A DNA stretch of 64,000 nucleotides, taken from Corynebacterium sp. ACRPO (GTDB lineage Bacteria > Actinomycetota > Actinomycetes > Mycobacteriales > Mycobacteriaceae). Shown one piece after another: positions 43,364 to 53,417 of the stretch (its first letter is position 1; each line of letters begins with the position of its first letter). A program made the position numbers and the translations under genes. A model generated the notes under the pieces. It searched no databases. It saw only the letters and a program-made list of their open reading frames with translations, and had not been told where the DNA came from. The stretch lies in the NCBI RefSeq assembly GCF_022347205.1, contig NZ_JAKRNE010000001.1, positions 248,001-312,000 of the forward strand. Direction: 5' to 3'.

Positions 43364-44032
43364 ATGTCCGCACCGATTATTTCCCCTTCCATCCTGGCCG
43401 CCGATTTTTCTCGCTTGGGCGAGGAACTAGCGGCGATTGATACCGCAGACTGGGTCCATGTGGACATTATGGATGGGCACTTTGTGCCCAACCTGTCTTT
43501 CGGCCCAGATCTCACGGCCACGGTCCATCGCAGCACCAATAAGCCACTAGATGTCCACCTCATGATTGAGGAACCCGAAAAGTGGGTGGAGACCTATGCC
43601 AAGGCGGGCGCGCATACGATTATCTTCCACGTGGAGGCCGTCGCCGATGACCAGGCGGCAGTGGACTTGGCCCAGCGCATCCGCGATTTGGGCGTGCGTG
43701 CGGCCTTTTCCATCAAGCCAGGCACTGCCATCGAGCCGTGGTTGGATAAGCTGCACCATTTCGATGAGGTGCTCGTGATGTCTGTCGAGCCTGGCTTCGG
43801 CGGACAAAAATTCATGCCAGAAATGCTGGAGAAGGTCCGTAAGCTGCGCCGCAGCATTGATGAGCAGGGCCTTGAGACCGTCATCGAGATCGATGGCGGC
43901 ATTTCGCCCGAGACCATCGAGGCAGCCGCGGAGGCGGGTTGCGACGCTTTCGTGGCAGGCTCAGCCGTATTCAAGTCGGATGATCCCGCCGGCGTCGTCA
44001 AGCAGCTGCGTGATCTGGCGGCTGGTGCCTGA
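43364..44032 (+). CDS. rpe: Ribulose-phosphate 3-epimerase
   Basis: A 222-residue TIM-barrel enzyme interconverting ribulose 5-phosphate and xylulose 5-phosphate. Blocks: APIISPSILAADFSRLGEEL, VDIMDGHFVPNLSFGPD (metal and catalytic Asp) and VMSVEPGFGGQKFMPEML. A frame extended to 43262 runs into rsmB and is rejected. Its product and ribD share the substrate ribulose 5-phosphate branch with riboflavin synthesis, and its stop overlaps the ribD start by one base (TGATG). Confidence 0.96.
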   Translation: MSAPIISPSILAADFSRLGEELAAIDTADWVHVDIMDGHFVPNLSFGPDLTATVHRSTNKPLDVHLMIEEPEKWVETYAKAGAHTIIFHVEAVADDQAAVDLAQRIRDLGVRAAFSIKPGTAIEPWLDKLHHFDEVLVMSVEPGFGGQKFMPEMLEKVRKLRRSIDEQGLETVIEIDGGISPETIEAAAEAGCDAFVAGSAVFKSDDPAGVVKQLRDLAAGA

Positions 44033-45054
44033 TGGCCGCGGAGAACCAGAACAGCACTCTCTCCGCAGCGCTATTGCGCGCAATGGCCGCGGGTGCTGAA
44101 GTTCGTGGAACCACGAGCCCTAACCCACCGGTAGGCGCGGTCATCGTGTCGCCAGCTGGGGAGGTTGTGGGCGTCGGCGCCACCCAGCCCGTGGGAGGCG
44201 CGCATGCCGAGGTCATGGCGTTGCAGGAGGCCGGAGGTAAAGCACGCGGGGCCACGGCCGTGGTCACCTTGGAACCCTGCGCGCATACCGGCCGTACGGG
44301 TCCCTGCGCGCAGGCGCTTATCGATGCCGGCGTGGCTCGCGTGTACTACCTCCACGCCGATCCCACCCCGCAGGCTGCGGGTGGAGCAGAAGTGTTGGCG
44401 GAGGCTGGAGTGGACGTCGCCAAGCTAGAAAAGCCCCCGCACGCCGAGGATGCTTTGGTGCCATGGCTATTCGCCGTGCGCACCCAACGGCCCCACGTCA
44501 CCTTGAAGTTCGCGCAAACGCTGGACGGTTTCACGGCCGCGGCCGATGGAACCAGCCAATGGATTACGGGCGAGGAAGCGCGCGACTGGGTGCATGCCGA
44601 TAGGGCGCACCGCGATGCCATCGTGGTGGGCACCGGCACGGCGCTGGCTGATAATCCCTCGCTCACCGCACGCTTTAACGACGGCAGCTTGCGCGCGCAC
44701 CAGCCACGCCGGGTGGTCATTGGCAAGCGTGATTTGGCATCGGCGGGCGATGCAGCAAGCCACCTGCGCGAGTTGGGGTACGAGCAGTACGAGAGCATCG
44801 AAGAAGCTCTTTTGGAGCTCTACGCCACCGGTGCCCGCGACGTCCTCGTGGAAGGAGGCGCAGGCCTGGCCAGCAGCTTCCTCAAGGCCGACTTGGTGGA
44901 TGCGATCTCTGCCTATATTGCACCGCTTTTGCTGGGCGAAGGCCGTGGCGTGCTCGCGCACCCCGTGACCCAGACGCTGGCAGGGGCCACCCGTTTCCAC
45001 CGGGTGGGAATGAAGGCCCTGGGTGATGACGTTCTTATTGAATACGTGCGCTAG
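44032..45054 (+). CDS. ribD: Bifunctional riboflavin deaminase/reductase RibD
   Basis: A 340-residue fusion. The N-terminal cytidine-deaminase-like domain has SPNPPVGAVIVS, GGAHAEVMALQ and LEPCAHTGRTGPCAQAL (zinc ligands); the C-terminal dihydrofolate-reductase-like domain starts VTLKFAQTLDGFTAAADGTS with VEGGAGLASSFL. It performs deamination and then reduction of the ribosyl side chain. It is coupled to rpe by a one-base overlap. No FMN riboswitch precedes the rib genes. Confidence 0.95.
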   Translation: MAAENQNSTLSAALLRAMAAGAEVRGTTSPNPPVGAVIVSPAGEVVGVGATQPVGGAHAEVMALQEAGGKARGATAVVTLEPCAHTGRTGPCAQALIDAGVARVYYLHADPTPQAAGGAEVLAEAGVDVAKLEKPPHAEDALVPWLFAVRTQRPHVTLKFAQTLDGFTAAADGTSQWITGEEARDWVHADRAHRDAIVVGTGTALADNPSLTARFNDGSLRAHQPRRVVIGKRDLASAGDAASHLRELGYEQYESIEEALLELYATGARDVLVEGGAGLASSFLKADLVDAISAYIAPLLLGEGRGVLAHPVTQTLAGATRFHRVGMKALGDDVLIEYVR

Positions 45055-45089
45055 GCGCTGGACATAGCAGTGAGCGAGAAAGGTTGGAC

Positions 45090-45704
45090 GTGTTTACTGG
45101 TCTAGTACAAGAGTTGGGCACCGTGGAGGCAATGGAACCGCATGCAGACGCGCTGCGGTTGAGCATTCGTGCCCCGCGTACCGTTGCGGAGGCCGCACTG
45201 GGTGATTCCATTGCCATTAACGGCGTATGTCTTACCGTGGCGGATCTGTCTGCGGATGCATTCTGTGCGGATGTGATGCAGGAGTCCCTGGACCGCACCG
45301 CACTGGGGCGCCTTGCCGAGGGCGATCCGGTCAATGTCGAACCGGCACTGCTTCCCACCACCCGGCTGGGTGGGCACATCATGCAAGGACACGTGGACGG
45401 CACCGCGACGCTCCAGAGCCGAACTAGCTCCGAGAACTGGGATGTGCTCCGGTTTAGCTTGCCGCCCGAGCTTGCTCGGTACGTCGTGGAAAAGGGCTCC
45501 ATTGCCGTGAGCGGCACCTCGCTGACCGTGAGCGCCGTGGGCCCCGACTGGTTCGAAGTATCCCTTATCCCCACCACTTTGCGCGATACCATTCACGGCG
45601 CCTTGCCGGTGGGAGGAGAGGTAAACCTCGAGGTGGATGTGCTGGCCAAGTATGTAGAAAAGATGCTTCACCCCGAAGCTAAACCCCCTGAGGCTAAGGA
45701 CTAG
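45090..45704 (+). CDS. ribE: Riboflavin synthase alpha chain
   Basis: A 204-residue enzyme built from two lumazine-binding repeats: [10 protein letters not shown] / [13 protein letters not shown] and [14 protein letters not shown] / [13 protein letters not shown]. It dismutates two lumazines into riboflavin. GTG 45090 is chosen because GAGAAAGG lies 6 nt upstream; a TTG two codons earlier is within that spacing. The C-terminus is Pro/Lys/Glu-rich. The stop TAG begins the -10 hexamer of the next gene. Symbols ribE and ribC are both used for this protein. Confidence 0.94.
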   Translation: MFTGLVQELGTVEAMEPHADALRLSIRAPRTVAEAALGDSIAINGVCLTVADLSADAFCADVMQESLDRTALGRLAEGDPVNVEPALLPTTRLGGHIMQGHVDGTATLQSRTSSENWDVLRFSLPPELARYVVEKGSIAVSGTSLTVSAVGPDWFEVSLIPTTLRDTIHGALPVGGEVNLEVDVLAKYVEKMLHPEAKPPEAKD

Positions 45705-45707
45705 ACT
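45702..45707 (+). promoter_or_regulatory. -10 element of a probable leaderless ribBA transcript
   Basis: TAGACT, 8 nt before the ribBA ATG; its TAG is the ribE stop codon. No ribosome binding site precedes the ATG. Confidence 0.5.
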
Positions 45708-45715
45708 GCTACCTT

Positions 45716-46978
45716 ATGAGCGCGAGTGAGAATTCCATCCGTCTAGATTCCATCGACCAGGCCATCGCGGATATCGCCGCTGGTAAGCCGGTTGTTGTCA
45801 TCGACGATGAGGATCGCGAAAACGAAGGCGATCTGATTTTCGCCGCAGAGCTAGCCACCCCGGAACTTGTGGCCTTCATGGTGCGCTATTCCTCTGGATA
45901 TATCTGCGCACCCTTACTGCCAGAAGATTGCAACCGGCTGAACCTACCGCCGATGCTGGCGGTCAACCAGGATGTTCGCGGCACCGCCTACACGGTGACC
46001 GTGGATGCAGCGACGGGTAGTACCGGTATTTCTGCGACCTCGCGCGCAGAAACCATCCGGCGTCTGGCAGACCCAAACACCACACCCGGCGAATTCACCC
46101 GCCCAGGCCACGTCGTGCCGCTGTGCGCCCGCCCAGGCGGCGTTCTGGAGCGGGACGGACATACTGAGGCCTCCATTGATCTGGCCCGCTTAGCGGGCCT
46201 GCGCCCAGCCGGTGTGCTGTGCGAGATCGTCTCCGAAGATGACCCCACGGACATGGCGCGCTCACCAGAGTTGCGTCGCTTTGCCGATACGCATGGACTC
46301 TCCATGATCTCTATCGCGCAGCTCATCGAGTGGCGCCGCCATAATGAAACGCAGGTCACCCGCCAGGTTGCCACTGAGCTCCCCACCGAATACGGCCACT
46401 TCACCGCCATCGGTTACCGCCATGAGGTAGACGGGCAGGAACACGTTGCATTGGTCGCAGGGGATCCCGCCCAACTGCGCGGCGCACGCGACGTCATGGT
46501 GCGCGTCCATTCCGAATGCCTAACTGGTGATGCCTTTGGCTCACGGCGCTGCGATTGCGGGCCCCAACTGCATGAGTCCATGCGCCTTATCAGCCAAGAA
46601 GGCCGCGGCGTGGTCATCTACCTGCGCGGTCAAGAGGGCCGTGGAATCGGACTTCTGCATAAGTTGAAGGCCTACCGCCTGCAGGATTCGGGCATGGATA
46701 CCGTCGATGCCAACCTGGAACAGGGACTGCCCGAGGACGCCCGCGAGTATTCCGTGGCCGGGCAGATCCTTCGCGATCTCGGCATAGAATCCGCAAACCT
46801 CTTAACCAATAATCCGCATAAGGGCGAGGGGCTGAGTGGCTTTGGAGTGGACGCCAGCCACCACACGCCGCTGGCAACCCCTGCCCACGCGGATAATATT
46901 GACTACCTGCGTACTAAACGCGACCGCATGGGCCACGACCTTCCGCAGGTTGCCCAGTGGGACGCCGAACATAAGTAG
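45716..46978 (+). CDS. ribBA: Bifunctional 3,4-dihydroxy-2-butanone 4-phosphate synthase / GTP cyclohydrolase II
   Basis: A 420-residue fusion. Residues ~10-210 are RibB with the acidic catalytic loop [15 protein letters not shown] and [10 protein letters not shown]; ~215-410 are RibA with zinc-binding [20 protein letters not shown] and [19 protein letters not shown]. Both supply riboflavin precursors. It follows ribE by 11 nt and ends 29 nt before ribH, completing the rib set rpe-ribD-ribE-ribBA-ribH. Confidence 0.96.
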   Translation: MSASENSIRLDSIDQAIADIAAGKPVVVIDDEDRENEGDLIFAAELATPELVAFMVRYSSGYICAPLLPEDCNRLNLPPMLAVNQDVRGTAYTVTVDAATGSTGISATSRAETIRRLADPNTTPGEFTRPGHVVPLCARPGGVLERDGHTEASIDLARLAGLRPAGVLCEIVSEDDPTDMARSPELRRFADTHGLSMISIAQLIEWRRHNETQVTRQVATELPTEYGHFTAIGYRHEVDGQEHVALVAGDPAQLRGARDVMVRVHSECLTGDAFGSRRCDCGPQLHESMRLISQEGRGVVIYLRGQEGRGIGLLHKLKAYRLQDSGMDTVDANLEQGLPEDAREYSVAGQILRDLGIESANLLTNNPHKGEGLSGFGVDASHHTPLATPAHADNIDYLRTKRDRMGHDLPQVAQWDAEHK

Positions 46979-47007
46979 AACTTTGACGTCCAATCGAAAG
47001 GATAGCG

Positions 47008-47487
47008 ATGAGTAAAGAAGGACTACCTGATATTGCCCAGGTAGATGGCAGCGGACTGCGCGTTGCCGTGGTTACTGCTACGTGGAACGCAGAAATTTGC
47101 GACCAGCTCCATGCCCAGGCAGTGCAGACCGCTACCGATAATGGTGCCGAGGTTGCCGAATACCGAGTTGTAGGTGCCCTGGAACTTGGCGTTGTCGTCC
47201 AAGCAGCAGCCCGCGCCTACGATGCCGTGGTGGCACTAGGCTGCGTTATCCGTGGCGGCACCCCGCACTTTGACTACGTATGCGATTCCGTCACCCAGGC
47301 GCTGACCCGCATCTCCCTCGATGAATCCACCCCGGTAGCTAACGGCGTCCTGACCGTTAACGACCAGCAGCAAGCTATCGACCGCGCCGGATTTGCAGAC
47401 TCGGTAGAAAACAAGGGCGCCGAAGCCATGATTGCGGCTTTAGATACCGCGCTGCAGTTGCGTACACTAAACGCAGCACAGAAGTAA
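47008..47487 (+). CDS. ribH: 6,7-dimethyl-8-ribityllumazine synthase
   Basis: A 159-residue lumazine synthase. Substrate-site blocks are [33 protein letters not shown] (catalytic His) and [20 protein letters not shown]. It joins the RibA/D and RibB products and usually assembles into pentamers or 60-mer capsids. AAAGGA lies before ATG 47008. Confidence 0.96.
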   Translation: MSKEGLPDIAQVDGSGLRVAVVTATWNAEICDQLHAQAVQTATDNGAEVAEYRVVGALELGVVVQAAARAYDAVVALGCVIRGGTPHFDYVCDSVTQALTRISLDESTPVANGVLTVNDQQQAIDRAGFADSVENKGAEAMIAALDTALQLRTLNAAQK

Positions 47488-47562
47488 CCTCTAGCAATGC
47501 GTCAGCGCCCGATGCTTGACCACTAAGGTGGCCGGCGGGGCGCGCCCCAAAGGAGTATGCAC

Positions 47563-48111
47563 ATGAACGAGGCGCAGGCCCCAAAGAATCCGCAGCACAG
47601 CCACCAGCTTAGCGACGCCGAAGTATTGGCCTATACCAGTGCCGATCCCTTCGCACAGACCACCTCTAAACCGTGGGAATTTACGGCGACCTCGCCCTTC
47701 TTGCGCAAGGTGGCTATCGCCTGGGTGATCCTCGTTCTGGCCATCCATATCTTCATGGGAATCACCTTGGATGTGTCTTTTACCGGTGCGCACGTGACTA
47801 CCATCGACAAATTCGCCTTCCCTGGCGTTGGTGTTCTCATTTCCGTTTTGTCCTGGATCGCTCTTAACCGTCCACGCTTGCGCGCAAATGAGGATGGGGT
47901 AGAGGTCCGCAATATCGTGGGCACCCGCTTTTATCCGTGGCAGGTGGTCTACGGACTTTCCTTCCCCGTAGGCCAGCGTATGGCACGCCTTGAGCTGCCC
48001 GAGTTCGAGTTCGTTCCCGTCTGGGCGTTGCAGTCCGGCGATAAGGGCACCGTCATTGACAACGTCCGCCGCTTCCGCGACGTGGAAGCCAAGTACATGC
48101 CCCAGGATTAA
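47563..48111 (+). CDS. PH-domain membrane protein of unknown function
   Basis: A 182-residue protein. A polar N-terminus (about 40 residues) is followed by two membrane helices (KVAIAWVILVLAIHIFMG and FPGVGVLISVLSWIAL) and a C-terminal PH-like (DUF2581-type) domain with LRANEDGVEVRNIVGTRFYPW. This fits a corynebacterial membrane protein with a cytoplasmic PH fold. ATG 47563 is chosen because AAAGGAG lies 7 nt upstream; the ATG at 47557 is too close. A GGGGCGCGCCCC palindrome sits directly before that site. It lies 3 nt before uvrC. Confidence 0.75.
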   Translation: MNEAQAPKNPQHSHQLSDAEVLAYTSADPFAQTTSKPWEFTATSPFLRKVAIAWVILVLAIHIFMGITLDVSFTGAHVTTIDKFAFPGVGVLISVLSWIALNRPRLRANEDGVEVRNIVGTRFYPWQVVYGLSFPVGQRMARLELPEFEFVPVWALQSGDKGTVIDNVRRFRDVEAKYMPQD

Positions 48112-48114
48112 CAA

Positions 48115-50190
48115 TTGGCTGACCCCACCACCTACCGCCCAGCTCCGGGAACCATTCCCACCGACCCGGGCGTCTATAAGTTCCGCGATGAAAACCGCCG
48201 CGTTATCTACGTGGGCAAAGCCAAGAACTTGCGCGCTCGGCTGTCTAACTATTTTCAGGACATCACGCAACTGCACCCGCGTACTCGCCAAATGGTGCTC
48301 ACCGCCAACTCGGTGGAGTGGACGGTAGTTGCCAGCGAGGTGGAAGCCTTGCAGTTGGAGTACACGTGGATCAAGCGTTTTGATCCACACTTCAACGTCA
48401 TGTACCGCGATGATAAAACCTATCCTATGCTCGCGGTTTCGGTCGGGGAGACGGTCCCTCGCGCCTTTTTCTACCGTGGCCCGCGGCGCAAGGGCGTGCG
48501 CTATTTCGGCCCCTATTCCCATGCCTGGGCCGTGCGCGAAAGCTTGGACTTGCTTACCCGCATCTTTCCCATGCGCACCTGCTCGAAGGGTGTGTATAAC
48601 CGGCATGAGCGGCTCGGGCGTCCGTGCCTTTTGGGATACATCGGCAAATGCGATGCACCCTGCATTGGCCGAGTAAGCAAGGAAGACCACCGCGAGACGG
48701 TCAACGATCTCGTGTCCTTCATGAATGGCAACACCGGTTCAGTGCGCCGCAAACTCACCCAGGACATGGAGCAGGCCGCCGAGAACCTAGAGTTTGAACG
48801 CGCGGCGCGCCTGCGCGATGACTTGGGCGCGATTGACAAGATCATGGAACAGCAGGCCGTGGTCTTCACAGACGGCACGGATGCTGATCTCATTGCTTTT
48901 AACTCCGATGAACTTGAGGCAGCGGTGCAGATCTTCCATGTTCGCGATGGGCGCATTCGCGGTCAGCGCGGTTGGGTAGTCGAACGCGCTGGCGATCAGG
49001 CAAACTCAGAGCCCTTGGAAGAGGGGCAGCCTGATCCCGCGCTGCCAGCGTTGGTACAGAACTTCCTCATCCAGTTCTATTCCGATGCAGTAGAGCGTGA
49101 GAAGCAAGAAGCGCAGGAAGACGCTGCGCTCGCCGCGGACGTGAAGCGGCGCGGGGTGGACCAAGAATCGCACATGAAATCCCGCCGCGTGCAGGTTATT
49201 CCACGCCAGATTTTGGTTCAGGCCCTGCCGGATGAACCGGAGCAGGTCGTCGCGTTGTTGGAGGAGCTGCGCGGTGCTCAAGTAGACCTGCGCGTTCCCC
49301 AGCGCGGCGATAAAAAGCAGCTTATGGCCACGGTGGAGAAAAACGCCAAGGAGCAGTTGCGTCAGCATAAGCTCAAGCGGGTAGGAGATCTCACCGCACG
49401 CTCGGCGGCCTTGCAGGATATTCAAGAAGCTCTGGGTATGGAGCAAGCCCCATTGCGCATCGAATGTACTGATATCTCCCACATTCAAGGCACAGATGTG
49501 GTTGCTTCCCTGGTGGTCTTTGAAGATGGCCTGCCCAAGAAGTCGGACTATAGGCGCTACCGCATCAAGGAGGCGGCTGGTGATGGCCGCTCGGATGACG
49601 TCGGTTCTATCGCAGAGATTACGCGCCGTCGGTTTAAGCGTCACAAGCAAGATAAGCTGGCCCATCCGGATGAGGAAGTAGAAGAGTCGTCCTTTGCAGA
49701 GGAGAAGGTGGCGGAAGAATCCGCCGAGGCGGGGCGCCGCTTTGCGTATCCACCGCAGCTTTTCATTGTGGATGGCGGCGCGCCCCAGGTGGCCGCAGCT
49801 CAAGAGGTATTTGATGAGTTAGGCATCGTGGATGTAACCCTGGTGGGCCTGGCCAAGCGCCTCGAGGAAATCTGGGTTCCCGGCGATGATGAGCCGGTGA
49901 TTCTGCCGCGAAACTCGCAAGCGCTATTCCTCTTGCAGCAGATTCGCGATGAAGCCCACCGCTTTGCCATTACTTACCACCGGCAGCAGCGCTCAAAGCG
50001 GATGCGTTCCTCAGTTCTTGATTCCGTGCCGGGATTGGGACCGCAGCGGCGCACCGATCTGGTTAAGCATTTCGGTTCGGTGAAGAAGCTCAAGGCCGCC
50101 ACTGTGGATGAGATCTGCGAGGTAAACGGCTTCGGTCCAAAACTGGCCCAGACCGTCTACGAGACTTTGCATGATTCTTCGGGCAACTAA
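48115..50190 (+). CDS. uvrC: Excinuclease ABC subunit C
   Basis: A 691-residue nucleotide-excision repair nuclease. N-terminal GIY-YIG domain ([20 protein letters not shown]), UVR-type helix pair around [20 protein letters not shown], RNase H-like 5' nuclease domain ([30 protein letters not shown]) and C-terminal helix-hairpin-helix motifs ([34 protein letters not shown]). It makes both incisions around UvrB-marked lesions. The start is TTG 48115 with CCAGGAT upstream, 3 nt after the preceding gene, suggesting coupling. Confidence 0.96.
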   Translation: MADPTTYRPAPGTIPTDPGVYKFRDENRRVIYVGKAKNLRARLSNYFQDITQLHPRTRQMVLTANSVEWTVVASEVEALQLEYTWIKRFDPHFNVMYRDDKTYPMLAVSVGETVPRAFFYRGPRRKGVRYFGPYSHAWAVRESLDLLTRIFPMRTCSKGVYNRHERLGRPCLLGYIGKCDAPCIGRVSKEDHRETVNDLVSFMNGNTGSVRRKLTQDMEQAAENLEFERAARLRDDLGAIDKIMEQQAVVFTDGTDADLIAFNSDELEAAVQIFHVRDGRIRGQRGWVVERAGDQANSEPLEEGQPDPALPALVQNFLIQFYSDAVEREKQEAQEDAALAADVKRRGVDQESHMKSRRVQVIPRQILVQALPDEPEQVVALLEELRGAQVDLRVPQRGDKKQLMATVEKNAKEQLRQHKLKRVGDLTARSAALQDIQEALGMEQAPLRIECTDISHIQGTDVVASLVVFEDGLPKKSDYRRYRIKEAAGDGRSDDVGSIAEITRRRFKRHKQDKLAHPDEEVEESSFAEEKVAEESAEAGRRFAYPPQLFIVDGGAPQVAAAQEVFDELGIVDVTLVGLAKRLEEIWVPGDDEPVILPRNSQALFLLQQIRDEAHRFAITYHRQQRSKRMRSSVLDSVPGLGPQRRTDLVKHFGSVKKLKAATVDEICEVNGFGPKLAQTVYETLHDSSGN

Positions 50191-50226
50191 GTGGAGTTCT
50201 CCTAGAAGCGGCGAATCCTAAAGCGC

Positions 50227-50232
50227 TAGACT
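50227..50232 (+). promoter_or_regulatory. -10 element of a probable leaderless rapZ transcript
   Basis: TAGACT, 7 nt before the rapZ ATG, again with no ribosome binding site; the spacer GTTGGGC is close to that of rpe. Confidence 0.55.
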
Positions 50233-50239
50233 GTTGGGC

Positions 50240-51112
50240 ATGACGCATTTCGAAACTCCACCCATTTTGATAACCGGCATGTCCGGCGGCGGGTTGAGTT
50301 CCGCTGCCAAAGTGTTTGAGGATAAGGGCTACTACGTGGCCCACAATATTCCGCCTCGCGCCATTGTTGACCTGCTCAAGCTGTGCAACCAAGAGGGAAC
50401 TCCGGTGGGCAAGGTAGCAGCCGTAACGGATGTGCGCTCGCGCATGTTTCCAGGGTCTTTGTTAGAGATTATGGATGAGCTTACGGAACTAAATATGAAG
50501 CCCACCGTGCTTTTTTTGGATGCCCGCGATGACGTGCTCATTCGCCGATTTGATTCGGTGCGTCGCACCCACCCACTGCAGGAGGGGGACACGCTCAAAG
50601 TAGGTATTCAACGCGAGCGTCGGGCGGTGGCAGACGTGCGTTCCCATGCGGATATCATTATTGATACGACGAACCTATCCATTCATGATCTCCGCCGCGC
50701 CATTGAGGCGGCCTTTGGTGAGATGCAAAATGAAAAGCAACATGTCACCGTTGAGTCCTTTGGATTTAAGAATGGCTCGCCCCGCGATGCTGACTTAGTG
50801 GTAGACGTGCGTTTCCTGCCCAACCCCTATTGGGTTCCAGAACTGCGGGGATACCGCGGCACGGATGAACCGGTTGCCCACTATGTGCTCTCGCAGCCAG
50901 CGGCGCAGGAGTTCGTGGATACTTTCTTGCAGATGTTTTCTACCATGCTGGATGGCTACCGCCATGAGGGCAAGAACTTCATCACGCTTGGCGTCGGTTG
51001 CACGGGCGGCCACCACCGTTCCGTCGCCATCGCAGAGGCTATAGCGGCGCGACTGCGGGACAATGACACCTTGGACGTCAGCACCTTGCATAGGGATATC
51101 GCACGAGGCTAG
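50240..51112 (+). CDS. rapZ: RapZ/YvcJ-family protein with altered P-loop
   Basis: A 290-residue RapZ (YvcJ) homologue. The N-terminal P-loop reads [14 protein letters not shown] (about 11-24): the position of the Walker A Lys (Arg in many actinobacteria) is Leu19. The Walker B-like [14 protein letters not shown] and the C-terminal block [21 protein letters not shown] are intact. The C-terminal domain binds sRNA or metabolite in other species. ATG 50240 is chosen over a TTG two codons upstream because TAGACT then gives a leaderless mRNA. It starts the rapZ-yvcK-whiA run conserved in Gram-positives. Confidence 0.9.
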   Translation: MTHFETPPILITGMSGGGLSSAAKVFEDKGYYVAHNIPPRAIVDLLKLCNQEGTPVGKVAAVTDVRSRMFPGSLLEIMDELTELNMKPTVLFLDARDDVLIRRFDSVRRTHPLQEGDTLKVGIQRERRAVADVRSHADIIIDTTNLSIHDLRRAIEAAFGEMQNEKQHVTVESFGFKNGSPRDADLVVDVRFLPNPYWVPELRGYRGTDEPVAHYVLSQPAAQEFVDTFLQMFSTMLDGYRHEGKNFITLGVGCTGGHHRSVAIAEAIAARLRDNDTLDVSTLHRDIARG

Positions 51113-51135
51113 AGCACAGGAGTTTTAACGCTTTT

Positions 51136-52119
51136 ATGACCAATCCTTCACACATGGTCTGCCTCGGCGGCGGCCATGGACTTTATCAAACCCTTCTGTC
51201 CGCACGCTTTAGCGAGGCGGCCGATATTTCTGCCATCGTTACCGTCGCGGATGATGGCGGTTCCTCTGGCCGTTTGCGCCGCGAGCTGGAAATCATTCCC
51301 CCGGGTGACTTGCGCATGGCGCTGGCTGCCTTGGCCAATAGTGACCCAGTGGGGGACTTGTGGGCACGAACCTTGCAACACCGTTTCGGTGGCAATGGCG
51401 CTATGGCAGGGCATGCGGTAGGCAATCTGATGATTGCGGGATTAACGGATGTACTCGGCGATTATCAAGCTGCCCTGGATACCATCGCAGAACTTACTAA
51501 TTCCCAGGGGCGAGTTTTCCCAGTGGTCAATCAAGCCTTAGAGATTGAGGCGGATGTTGCCGGGCTTGACGACGACCCCCGTGTCATGCGCCAGGTCCGC
51601 GGCCAGGTTGCGGTCGCTTCCACACCGGGCCAGGTGCGGCGCGTGCGCATCGTGCCCGAACAACCCAGCGCGAATCCGGATGCCCTTGATGCCATCCAGC
51701 GCGCGGATCTCATTACCATCGGCCCAGGCTCGTGGTTTAGCTCGGTATTGCCGCATACTCTCGTGCCGCAGGTAGTGGATGCGATTTCTGCTTCCGATGC
51801 GTTGCGCGTCGTTGTTTTGAACCTTTCGGCCGAGCCGGGCGAAACTCATGGCTTCTCCGCAGAGCGTCACTTGCACGTGCTCGCGCAGCACGCCCCTGAT
51901 CTGCGGATTGACCGTATTTTGGTGGACGAGGCGGCTTTGCCCACCGATAGTGAGCGCGTCTATATTCAGCGCGCCGCGCAGTCCCTAGGCGCTCGCGCTA
52001 CCTTCGCGGATGTGAGCCAAGTTGATGCCAATGGTCGCAGCATCAATAAGCACGATCCGGAAAAGCTGTCTGCGGCGCTCTTGGACCTATATTCGGACTA
52101 TCGCAGCACTCGCGATTAG
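51136..52119 (+). CDS. yvcK: YvcK/CofD-like gluconeogenesis factor
   Basis: A 327-residue protein with the family N-terminus MVCLGGGHGLYQTLLSARF, then ADDGGSSGRLRRELEIIPPGD and ITIGPGSWFSSVLPHTLV. These match the UDP-sugar-binding YvcK proteins needed for growth on gluconeogenic carbon and for cell-wall control. The start is ATG 51136, 24 nt after rapZ. In M. tuberculosis (CuvA) and Bacillus it is phosphorylated by Ser/Thr kinases, which is not checkable here. Confidence 0.93.
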   Translation: MTNPSHMVCLGGGHGLYQTLLSARFSEAADISAIVTVADDGGSSGRLRRELEIIPPGDLRMALAALANSDPVGDLWARTLQHRFGGNGAMAGHAVGNLMIAGLTDVLGDYQAALDTIAELTNSQGRVFPVVNQALEIEADVAGLDDDPRVMRQVRGQVAVASTPGQVRRVRIVPEQPSANPDALDAIQRADLITIGPGSWFSSVLPHTLVPQVVDAISASDALRVVVLNLSAEPGETHGFSAERHLHVLAQHAPDLRIDRILVDEAALPTDSERVYIQRAAQSLGARATFADVSQVDANGRSINKHDPEKLSAALLDLYSDYRSTRD

Positions 52120-52171
52120 AACCGGCGCGCTAATTCACCGCGGTATCGTGCGAGCGGCCGCACTCGACCGA

Positions 52172-52196
52172 CCGCGCGGCGATCGAGCCCGCGCGG
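52172..52196 (+). other. GC-rich hairpin between yvcK and whiA
   Basis: CCGCGCGG (52172-52179) and CCGCGCGG (52189-52196) form an 8-bp stem around a 9-nt loop, running into GGTATGATG. No U tract follows, so it may be a factor-assisted terminator or an operator over a TATGAT -10-like element. Confidence 0.4.
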
Positions 52197-52295
52197 TATG
52201 ATGTCAGAAATCCTTTCACCGCACTGGGCTGGAAGCAATGGCTCTAGCCGGTATGCGTACTTTGTGACTGTGAGAATAGAAATGGGGCGAACTAG

Positions 52296-53285
52296 GTGAC
52301 CACACCATTGACCGACCAGGTCAAAGAAGAATTGACGGCTGTCGTCGTGCCACGCCAGTCCGCTCGCGCTGCCGAACTGGCGGCGATGTTGCGATTCGCC
52401 GGCGAGCTAGATATTTCCGGTGACAGCATGTCCTATGAGCTGGAGCTAGAAAGCCACGCCATTGCACGGCGCTTCATGAACGCTCTTGATGACCTCTATG
52501 GGATCACTGCCGATAGCCATGTCGCCGGCCCGGCAGGAACCACCAAGAAGACTCGCGTAACGGTTCGCATTTCCACCGGCGCGAAAGAGTTGACCCGTCG
52601 GCTGGGTCTTATCACCCGCTCCGGCCATGCAGTAGTGGGTCTGCCGCCGCAGGTCATCTCCGGCACCGTCGCCGATAGCGAAGCAGCATGGCGCGGAGCC
52701 TTCCTTGCCCATGGCAGTCTCACGGAGCCAGGCCGCTCTTCCGCGCTGGAAGTTACCTGCCCGTGCCAAGAGGCTGCGTTGGCACTGGTGGGCTGCGCCC
52801 GCCGCCTTGGTATCTCTGCGAAGACCAAGGAAACTCGCGGTGAAGATCGCGTCGTTGTACGCGATGGTGATGCTATCGGGGCGCTTCTTACGCGTATGGG
52901 TGCTCAGGAGACTCGATTGAGCTGGGAAAAGAAGCGAGTTAAGCGGGAGGCGCACGATACGTCTCGGCGCTTGGACAATTTTGATGACGCCAACCTTCGG
53001 CGCTCTGCTCGCGCTGCGGTTACCGCGGCAGCGCGCGTTGACCGCGCCATGGAGATCTTAGGTGACGATGTTCCTGAGCACTTGGCAGACGCGGGCCGCT
53101 TGCGAGTTCAGCACCGCGAGGCTTCGCTCGAAGAGCTGGGTCGCTTGGCCGAGCCTCCTATGACTAAGGACGCAGTAGCTGGGCGTATTCGCCGCTTGCT
53201 GTCGATGGCCGATAAGCGAGCCGAGGAGCTGGATATCCCCGATACCAACCAAGCGATTACAGATGACCTCTTCAACGAATCCTGA
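52296..53285 (+). CDS. whiA: DNA-binding regulator WhiA
   Basis: A 329-residue WhiA. It has a degenerate LAGLIDADG homing-endonuclease-like N-terminal domain ([50 protein letters not shown]) and a C-terminal helix-turn-helix domain ([39 protein letters not shown]). In streptomycetes it controls sporulation and division; in non-sporulating actinobacteria it is linked to cell division. The start is GTG 52296 with GGGGCG about 8 nt upstream. A strong terminator follows. Confidence 0.94.
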   Translation: MTTPLTDQVKEELTAVVVPRQSARAAELAAMLRFAGELDISGDSMSYELELESHAIARRFMNALDDLYGITADSHVAGPAGTTKKTRVTVRISTGAKELTRRLGLITRSGHAVVGLPPQVISGTVADSEAAWRGAFLAHGSLTEPGRSSALEVTCPCQEAALALVGCARRLGISAKTKETRGEDRVVVRDGDAIGALLTRMGAQETRLSWEKKRVKREAHDTSRRLDNFDDANLRRSARAAVTAAARVDRAMEILGDDVPEHLADAGRLRVQHREASLEELGRLAEPPMTKDAVAGRIRRLLSMADKRAEELDIPDTNQAITDDLFNES

Positions 53286-53312
53286 CCCTCGGATTCGCTT
53301 ACATTAAAAGAA

Positions 53313-53365
53313 CTCCCCGCAGTGCGGATACCAAAGCGGTAGACGCAGCTGCGGGGAGATTTTTA
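53313..53365 (+). terminator. Rho-independent terminator of whiA
   Basis: CTCCCCGCAG (53313-53322) pairs perfectly with CTGCGGGGAG (53349-53358), followed by ATTTTTAG. It ends the whiA transcript before the convergent lactate permease gene (stop at 53418). Confidence 0.9.
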
Positions 53366-53417
53366 GTGCCTTCCCGGCTAGCAGGTGCGCAACCGGCTAG
53401 CCAGAAGCGTTAAAGAA

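Noticed and set aside
43960..45090. FMN riboswitch before the rib genes
   Set aside because: ribD overlaps the rpe stop and no conserved RFN-like stems are seen before ribD, ribE, ribBA or ribH.
47537..47548. GGGGCGCGCCCC palindrome before the PH-domain gene
   Set aside because: Short pure-GC palindrome, likely by chance in this composition; no other support for an operator.
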